In this document: positions 58,390 through 64,000 of the stretch, piece after piece | Numbering within the stretch: the stretch's first letter is position 1 | How the letters are laid out: the number at the start of each line of letters is the position of its first letter | Made by a program: the position numbers and the translations under genes | DNA from: Methanosarcina acetivorans C2A | GTDB lineage: Archaea; Halobacteriota; Methanosarcinia; Methanosarcinales; Methanosarcinaceae | NCBI RefSeq assembly: GCF_000007345.1 | Contig: NC_003552.1 | Location: 3,348,001 to 3,412,000 of the forward strand | Reading direction: 5' to 3' | Length of the DNA: 64,000 nucleotides | Notes under the pieces: generated by a model | The model's database searches: none | Seen by the model: only the letters and a program-made list of their open reading frames with translations | What the model was told of the DNA's origin: nothing

Positions 58390-58491
58390 TTTATCCACCA
58401 ATTGCCATTAGATCATTGCTTTGCTGGTGCTAAATATGTTCCTTAATGTACCTGTGCGTACAAAAATTTAGTGGAAATACAGCTGTAACAA

Positions 58492-58734
58492 CCCACATTC
58501 CGCAGTATTTTTTCAAAAATCAATATTTCCCCTGATAGCGTTTTTGAAACAAATCAAATTAATTTGGACTTTTAATGGAACTTGGTGAAAATTGAATGAT
58601 ATCGTTTTTTTGTCTCTATGATACACCATATAGCTGCTTTACCTCCTGCATAAAAGTCCAATAAATCCACTTTTTATTGAAAATCGATAGCAGGAAAAAA
58701 TGTGAATATGCGAAAATTTACTGCGGAAAGTGGG
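58492..58734. mobile_element. 243-bp MITE, copy B, with 7-bp target duplication
   Basis: Inverse orientation to 34197-34439, same length, two differences. It is flanked by a perfect GTAACAA on both sides (58485-58491 and 58735-58741). The ends are CCCACATTCCGCAGTA and its near mirror. It sits between the methyltransferase gene and the terpene synthase-like gene. Confidence 0.88.
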
Positions 58735-58926
58735 GTAACAAGTCAATGTTCGAGGGATGAAACAGGAAGCCCTTTAAAGCGAGTAGTTCATATGATGATT
58801 GTGAGAAAGAGCCAGGGAAGAGGACTTAAGAAAACTGAAAAAATCAGTTGAGAGCTGGCACAAAAAATGAAAGTATCACCTGAATAAATGAATTAATCTG
58901 GTGAAATTAATTTTGAAATCGATACG

Positions 58927-59886
58927 TTAGTTCATGGCATCGGTCTGCCAATATAGGTTCACATAGTTGTTGACAAACTTAGAAGTATCAAAACTCTTTA
59001 TCTCGGAATTCTCCGCGAATTCCTTCATTGACAATATGGCCTTGTCTAGTTCATTTTCTATCATTTCTGATACGGGTGATAGTTTCTCTTTCAGATTTTC
59101 TGCGCTTGCCCTCTCGAAATCGCTGAACTTGATAAGCTTCTTTTCAAGAGCTAATGAAATTACTGGACAGCTATAATCTCTCTCGGTTATTTCTCTTGTC
59201 CATGTATTAATCGTATTACTCAGCATTGCTACGATATCCGCCTGTTTGAAAAGGACTATCGCTTTTCCAAGCTCAGAGGTGTCAAAATTTTTGGAAGACA
59301 TCAGGTCGAGCAGGGAATGGGTCTCGATCATTGTGGAGGCAGCCCTGCTACGTACAACATGAGAGAATGGGTATACAATTTTATTCTTGTTCAAAAGATA
59401 GGAAAACTCCATTGATTCAGCAACGTTACGCATTGCTAGGAGAAATTCACCTCTAAAGTCACAGTATCTCGGAAGCGACGCTATTTGATTTTTAATTAAG
59501 TCTGAATAAATCTCAACAGTAGTTTTTATATACATGTTATTAGTTAAATGGGCATCTAATAATATATAATCTCCAGATTCAATTTTATCCGTATTGTACA
59601 GCATGCTTAGAATCTCATAGCTGAATTTATCTCCACCGTTTTTTTCTCTTAGAAGCGCATAATCGCATGAATCGTCAACAGCTACACCGATCATGGCCAG
59701 ACATGTCTTGAGGTCGGTTAGTCTGGAAACTAGAGATGGATCCACACAAGAAAGGTACAGACATCTATAACTGTTATATAACCAGTCGAAGAGAGCTGGC
59801 TTTCTGAGAGGGCTTGCAACATTTCTGAAGTTTAAAAAGTATTTTTCCCACAAAGTTTTATATTCGTTTATTATCACAGTTATCAC
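58927..59886 (-). CDS. Putative class I terpene synthase
   Basis: A 319-aa all-helical protein. It has an aspartate-rich motif DDSCD (71-75) and an NSE triad N224-T228-E232 in NTINTWTRE, both in canonical form and ~150 residues apart. Arginines R179/R181 in HVVRSRAAS lie ~45 residues before the NSE motif, where class I synthases keep the diphosphate sensor. Length (~320 aa) and helical content suit bacterial-type terpene cyclases; the C-terminal Arg-Tyr pair is not evident. The start is GTG at 59886, or GTG at 59877 with better AGGTGAT placement. Substrate and product are unknown. A helical prenyl-transfer relative is the alternative. Confidence 0.7.
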   Translation of the reverse strand: MITVIINEYKTLWEKYFLNFRNVASPLRKPALFDWLYNSYRCLYLSCVDPSLVSRLTDLKTCLAMIGVAVDDSCDYALLREKNGGDKFSYEILSMLYNTDKIESGDYILLDAHLTNNMYIKTTVEIYSDLIKNQIASLPRYCDFRGEFLLAMRNVAESMEFSYLLNKNKIVYPFSHVVRSRAASTMIETHSLLDLMSSKNFDTSELGKAIVLFKQADIVAMLSNTINTWTREITERDYSCPVISLALEKKLIKFSDFERASAENLKEKLSPVSEMIENELDKAILSMKEFAENSEIKSFDTSKFVNNYVNLYWQTDAMN

Positions 59887-60137
59887 CTACTTTGACCGGG
59901 ATCGTGTTCTGAGTTATTGATCAACCTGGCAAAGCGGGTATATCTGCTCAGTTTGCGCAAATTTTTAAAAGCTATCCCTCTGCTTCCTGCTTTCAATTAC
60001 TGATCCCCGCGACCCCGATAGTGATTACATTTTAAATATTATTCATTGTGCACACAGATTAAACGATCATAAATCTCGGTAGAGATTTGATTCTCGATGC
60101 CTGATTTCAGTGAAATGATCTTAGATTTTCCTTAGTT

Positions 60138-61625
60138 CTATGAATCTTTGAACAGTATATTATATTTCGTCCCCGGCCCATTTCCAATTTCGATACTACC
60201 ACCGATTTGATCCACAAGAGTGTTTACAAGTTGTAAGCCTAGCGAACTGATATTTTTAAAGTCAAAGGATCCCGGAAAACCAATTCCGTTATCTCCAACA
60301 GTCAACCTAAAATAACTGCTGGGTCCGACGTTATTTTGCATACTAAAGTCAGCAGTAGTATTGCTTGATTTTTTATCGTCAAGAGCTTGAAGTTCAATGT
60401 GAATTTCCCCGTTTCTTCCATCTGGAAATGCATATTTTAAGGAGTTTGAAACCAGTTCATTGACAATGATACCCAAAGGGATTGCGTTGTCCATTTCAAA
60501 AAAGAAATCCTCCACATCCAAGTAAAGTTTGATATCGGAATTTCCTACTTTGTATGACTTGAAGAGATCATCTGTTAATTTTTTAAGATAAGATGCGAAG
60601 TTAATTGTTTCCATGTCTCTGGAGTTATACAATTCCTCGTGAATGACAGACATCGATATGATTCTATTGTGGCTTTCTCGAAATGCTTCAGCAATTTTTT
60701 TGTGATCGGGAGTCCCGGAAAGCAGGCTGTCGCATTCTAAGTCCAGGAGGCTGGAGATTACCTGCAGGTTGTTTTTTATTCTGTGGTGGATTTCTTTTTT
60801 GCGGAGTTTTTCAGCTCTGTCAAGCGATTCCGTTGCAATTTTTCTTTCGGTAATATCCTGGATAAAGCCCTGATAAAGTCTACTTGTCTGATCTATACTG
60901 TGTATAACTTGAATAGATTCAAAAACCCATACTCTATTCCCGTTCCGGTTTCGCATTCTGTATTCTTGCTCAACTAGATAGTTTGATGCAGTACTCAATT
61001 TTCTTCGATTTTCAAAAAAATTGCTCCGATCTTCAGGATCCACAAGTTGAGCCAACTGGATTTTTCCGGAAAAAAAATCTTTATCTTCGTAGCCAGTAAT
61101 TTCCTTTACGGCCCCGTGCAGCAGCACAAAATCAAAGTTGTCATCCAGCTGGAATCCAATCCCTCTGAAATTCTGCAAATATCTGAGGAGATTTTCTTCG
61201 CTTATCTTGAGTTTTTCCTGGTTATGCTCTCTTTCTGTGATATTTTTAAGCAAACCGATGGCTCTATATACATGATTATTTTCATTTTTTAGGAAAACAC
61301 AGCTGCATTCCACATAAATATAAGTTCTATTCTTTCTTTCGAGTCTGAATTTCTGCTCAAACTTCTCTCCAGTCTTCAGAGAATTCATAAGAGTGTTCCA
61401 GAACATTTCTTGTTCTTCGGGATGAATTAAACTCTTACTGGCTTCCAGATCGACTTTACCAAATTTCTCTGGCGTATAACCAGTAAATTCCTCAATAGCT
61501 CCATACCATTCAATTTTGCCAGTCTTTGGATCACCATCGAAAATTAGTTGTCCTGTTTGCTCAGCTATAGAGAAAAACCTTTCCGCAATTTTCTCTAAAT
61601 TTTCTTTATGATAATCCTTTTCCAT
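60138..61625 (-). CDS. PAS-domain sensor histidine kinase (HisKA_2/HWE-like type)
   Basis: About 495 aa, soluble. Two PAS domains (about residues 10-135 and 145-265 from this start; IEWYGAIEEFTGYTPEKFGK and ITGYEDKDFFSGK), each followed by a PAC-type NITERE/DITERK end. Then a HisKA_2 phosphoacceptor EIHHRIKNNLQVISSLL and a HATPase domain with VNELVSNSLKYAF (N box) and VGDNGIGFP (G1). No membrane segment, so a cytoplasmic signal or redox/ligand sensor. A TTG at 61682 would add 19 residues; the ATG at 61625 is preferred. No response regulator is adjacent. Confidence 0.9.
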   Translation of the reverse strand: MEKDYHKENLEKIAERFFSIAEQTGQLIFDGDPKTGKIEWYGAIEEFTGYTPEKFGKVDLEASKSLIHPEEQEMFWNTLMNSLKTGEKFEQKFRLERKNRTYIYVECSCVFLKNENNHVYRAIGLLKNITEREHNQEKLKISEENLLRYLQNFRGIGFQLDDNFDFVLLHGAVKEITGYEDKDFFSGKIQLAQLVDPEDRSNFFENRRKLSTASNYLVEQEYRMRNRNGNRVWVFESIQVIHSIDQTSRLYQGFIQDITERKIATESLDRAEKLRKKEIHHRIKNNLQVISSLLDLECDSLLSGTPDHKKIAEAFRESHNRIISMSVIHEELYNSRDMETINFASYLKKLTDDLFKSYKVGNSDIKLYLDVEDFFFEMDNAIPLGIIVNELVSNSLKYAFPDGRNGEIHIELQALDDKKSSNTTADFSMQNNVGPSSYFRLTVGDNGIGFPGSFDFKNISSLGLQLVNTLVDQIGGSIEIGNGPGTKYNILFKDS

Positions 61626-61737
61626 GATTATTTCTCTGTTCAATTCTAACTTTTTTCCATACCTATTTTCAAATGAACTCAACTATTTGTGGACATAAGA
61701 TACTACTGGTTATAATATGTACATTATTTGATTTATT

Positions 61738-62477
61738 GGTATTGTTAATTAAATATAGATAACTCTTTATTTCTGTTTTTCATCAATAGAAGAACAGAGT
61801 ACTTTAGCATTTCAAGACTCTTCGTATAACACTTTGTCTTTCGTCTCAACCTTGCCAGAAAGTGCCTTAGTATGCCGTTATATCCTTCAACTGTATACGT
61901 TTCTGCTTTGGATTGAGTATGAATGGTTTCAGGAATAAACTCTGCATATGCCCTCCAGTGATCAGTCATCACTTCTCCAATCTCTTTCTTCTTTAATTTT
62001 TCCCAGAGTAGTTGTCCAGTTTTCGTTCCTCTGCTACCAAAAGAGCAGTTGATGAATTTTTTCCCAACTCTATCAACAGCAATCCAGATCCAGCAATATT
62101 TTTTTTGTTGCCGATGTAAGTGTGCATCTCATCCAGTTCAACAATAGATATCTCATTTTCGCTTTTTAGCTCCTCTATCTCCTGACCAAATTTCTTTATC
62201 CATTTTTGGACAGAAACATGACTTACCCCTAAAAATCGTCCTATTGAACGAAATCCTAATCCCTCAAGATAAAGTTGCAAAGCCTGTCTCTTAACTAAAG
62301 GAGAACTAGCAGTTGATTTTAGCTCGACTGAATAGTTATATCCACAATCGTGGCATTTGTAGCGTTGACGTCCACAAACTATACCGTTTTTTGTGTGATT
62401 GGAACTTTTGCATCTTGGGCAGTTCATGCAGAAATATAGGTTTTCATAATATATAACTATAATTAAATACCAATACC
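61738..62477. mobile_element. IS1-family insertion sequence
   Basis: A 740-bp element. The left end GGTATTGTTAATTAAATATAG (61738-61758) matches the reverse complement of the right end at about 17 of 21 positions. Size and gene content fit IS1. A clear 8-9-bp target duplication was not seen. Confidence 0.65.
61745..62427 (-). pseudogene. IS1-family transposase in two frames
   Basis: The first frame starts at ATG 62427 (MNCPRCKSSNHTKNGI) and has the IS1 zinc finger and HTH (RSIGRFLGVSHVSVQKWI), then ELDEMHTYIGNKKN. Reading must then shift by -1 near the A8 run (62099-62106 on the plus strand) to give YCWIWIAVDRVGKKF and the rest, ending at 61745 (TVEGYNGILRHFLARLRRKT). With the shift all DDE parts are present. 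It is either a one-base deletion or translational slippage, which IS1 elements are known to use, though at another place. Confidence 0.7.
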
Positions 62478-62482
62478 GATCC

Positions 62483-62755
62483 TTATTTAGTTGATCTTGC
62501 TCTCGAGTATATAATATACAATCTGTCAATACGATACCATACAACATCATATGAAAATCTAGCATAAGAGAAAGGATAATTCACCCAAAAAACCACTTTC
62601 TTGAGACGCGATAGATCTCTATAACCTTCTATCCGCATGGATTCGCTTAAAAATCCTTCCCAAATAAAAGATTTTTTCATATGTTCCCATCGCCTGAATA
62701 TATGGGCTATTATGAGAAAAAAGGTACAAACGATTGCGAATTGTTTTTTTGTCAT
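62483..62755 (-). CDS. Small protein with N-terminal hydrophobic segment, possibly truncated by IS1
   Basis: A 90-aa frame starting MTKKQFAIVCTFFLIIAHIF with a good GGGGTG four bases before the ATG. The N-terminal segment may be a membrane anchor; the rest is rich in aromatic and basic residues. It ends six bases before the IS1 end, so the original gene may have been longer. No family recognised. Confidence 0.45.
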   Translation of the reverse strand: MTKKQFAIVCTFFLIIAHIFRRWEHMKKSFIWEGFLSESMRIEGYRDLSRLKKVVFWVNYPFSYARFSYDVVWYRIDRLYIIYSRARSTK

Positions 62756-62874
62756 TTTTCACCCCCAACGACTCAATAAAGTTAATAATAACAGGTTAAC
62801 AGGAAAATGCATTAAAGCAATACATTTCTTACAGATCCTATCTTAACTGAATACAAATGAATATCTCTTCAAAA

Positions 62875-63048
62875 TTATACTTTCTTTCTTCCCATTTTCT
62901 TTCGCACATACCGTAAAACCCCATAAGAACAACCCAACAGAAGCATAATCTTAAAGGGTTTCTCACCTGCTTTGAGGAGTTCTTCGATTTTTTCATGATC
63001 GTATTTTGGTTTCTGACCTTTCCTTTTTGGAGGAAATTGGTGACTCAT
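62875..63048 (-). CDS. 57-aa basic HTH-like protein
   Basis: Encodes MSHQFPPKRKGQKPKYDHEK, then IEELLKAGEKPFKIMLLLG and a basic end VRKKMGRKKV. The helix-turn-helix-like middle resembles DNA-binding parts of resolvases or transposon accessory proteins. A strong GAGGTGA seven bases before the ATG supports translation. It may be a free-standing regulator or belong to the mobile elements around it. Confidence 0.55.
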   Translation of the reverse strand: MSHQFPPKRKGQKPKYDHEKIEELLKAGEKPFKIMLLLGCSYGVLRYVRKKMGRKKV

Positions 63049-63350
63049 TAAGATTTCACCTCTTCATACAATTTACTGTACTTTCAAGTCTATGAGGGCT
63101 GGTCATTTTATAGGTTCAACTGTAGCTGAAAAAATTCCTTAGCTTCCATAGACTTGATAGAACCTCAAGAAAGTTGAAAAAATCACTCAGCAGTCCCATA
63201 TACCCTTCTCCACAATATAAGCATATTATGTCAAAAATATAAAAGCCTTTCATATTAATTATTAATTTAAACTATTAATATTTCGTCTCTCCAATGTTTC
63301 CAAAAGCTTGTGTGCCGAAAATTTTGTTCATTCTAATGGTCTCTGTACCT
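63049..63350. other. Intergenic region
   Basis: AT-rich; no gene or RNA recognised. It ends where similarity to the insertion sequence at 10.1 kb begins. Confidence 0.3.
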
Positions 63351-64000
63351 TAGAGTCTTTTTAATTTTTTCTGGTTTTTCTTCAATTTCAAGACAACCAC
63401 AAAATTTCATCCCAATTTGAGCAAATCAATTCACTCATTTAAAAATGTTGATTCATTTACACAAGCATTCACCAAAATTTTCCAAATTGTGGAACTATTT
63501 TTGTGGGAATTTCCGACAGCTACAGCTATAAGCCATCAAGTTTAAGAACTAATTATTCTCCAATTCTAGCATTATCCATATTGGAATCTTGCTCTCATTA
63601 AAGGTGAGAAACCTTTCCATTTTCCAGTGCTGAAACACCGTTTGTTGAAAAAAGTAAATAGATTGTAACAAAAATTAGTTAGTCCATTATCGGTTTTGAA
63701 TGACCTTGCTTTGTCTACGATATCACATATCAAAGAAAATATTTGTTCCATTGTATTATCTGTCTCAGGTGTAAAACCTTTTTTCAAGAAGCTCACATTC
63801 TTGCTGAAAATCTCTTCGGCATAAGAAATCGCTTTATGAGACGCTTCAGAAAGTTCAAGATCAGAGTTAAATTCTCGTATCTTCTGAATATGCGCAACAG
63901 CACTGATAACCGTATCAGAAAGTATCAATTGAGATATCTCATTGTAGGTAATCTTATCGTTATCTGGAATCTCTTCAATAGAACTGAATTCCTCATAATA
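63351..64000 (-). mobile_element. Insertion sequence, copy 2, running off the window
   Basis: Aligns with 10096-10740 in the same orientation, including the non-coding end with GAGTCTTTTTAATTTTTTCT. There are many small differences, so the two copies are not recent twins. The rest of the element is beyond the window. Confidence 0.75.
63572..64000 (-). CDS. MULE-like transposase C-terminal part, partial
   Basis: The frame is open from the window edge (YYEEFSSIEEIPDNDKITYN...) through ISQLILSDTVISAVAHIQK to KWKGFSPLMRARFQYG-stop. It is nearly identical in protein sequence to the end of the broken transposase at 10317-11604. No lesion is seen in the visible part, so this may be the intact copy. 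Confidence 0.75.
   Translation of the reverse strand, partial: YYEEFSSIEEIPDNDKITYNEISQLILSDTVISAVAHIQKIREFNSDLELSEASHKAISYAEEIFSKNVSFLKKGFTPETDNTMEQIFSLICDIVDKARSFKTDNGLTNFCYNLFTFFNKRCFSTGKWKGFSPLMRARFQYG

Overview
The window looks like chromosomal DNA of a methanogenic archaeon of the Methanosarcina type. The grounds are archaeal-style promoters (TATA-like boxes about 25-30 bases before likely start sites), a homoserine O-acetyltransferase carrying CBS domains, TolB-like beta-propeller/PKD surface proteins, an archaeal-type tRNA-Cys without encoded CCA, and insertion sequences of kinds common in Methanosarcinaceae. The genus is an inference from gene content; no database was searched.

Layout. 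0-10 kb: the end of a U32 peptidase-family gene, a TnpB-type element with unusual low-complexity inserts, a MATE exporter, an MprF-like membrane protein and a class I glutamine amidotransferase. 10-18.2 kb: a transposon-rich stretch with a broken MULE-like transposase, a 240-bp MITE with clean TTA target duplications, an IS5 transposase and a frameshifted IS701-like element that abuts a fragment of a surface-propeller gene. Among these sit a membrane methyltransferase, a flavodoxin and its frequent partner DUF2023. 18.3-24.6 kb: surface beta-propeller proteins, one with a decaying 3' end, and small membrane or Cys-rich proteins.

25.5-33.5 kb: the most striking locus. It is an AT-rich four-gene operon with overlapping ends: an anchored exoplasmic protein, a 1039-aa tubulin/FtsZ-like GTPase, a five-TM protein with a cytosolic P-loop GTPase domain, and an 821-aa tail-anchored protein with a large tandem domain duplication. 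It reads as a membrane-tethered tubulin/GTPase machine of unknown role, possibly a conflict or membrane-remodelling system.

34.7-44.4 kb: a sulfur and Fe-S cluster: metX-CBS, metY, tRNA-Cys, nadA, iscU, iscS, an HTH protein with a Cys-rich tail, cysK, and cysE fused to a MIP18 domain. Three promoters share a palindrome, TCACAATTGTGA, lying at the expected transcription start, so this looks like a small cysteine/Fe-S regulon with a local repressor candidate. Nearly every gap holds its own short tandem repeat tract. 45-48.5 kb: thiE, thiM and another propeller/PKD protein.

48.8-64 kb: an accessory region with a MULE-like transposase, a secreted TIM-barrel-like protein, a conserved unknown, and a PLP decarboxylase. 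It also holds two copies of a structured ncRNA with compensatory changes, an IS110 element with a probable bridge-RNA region, a SAM methyltransferase, and a protein with class I terpene synthase motifs. A PAS histidine kinase, an IS1 element with a -1 frame offset on an A8 run, a 57-aa basic HTH-like protein, and a second copy of the transposase seen at 10-11.6 kb complete the window. A 243-bp MITE occurs at 34.2 kb and, inverted, at 58.5 kb; the two differ at two positions, so it moved recently.
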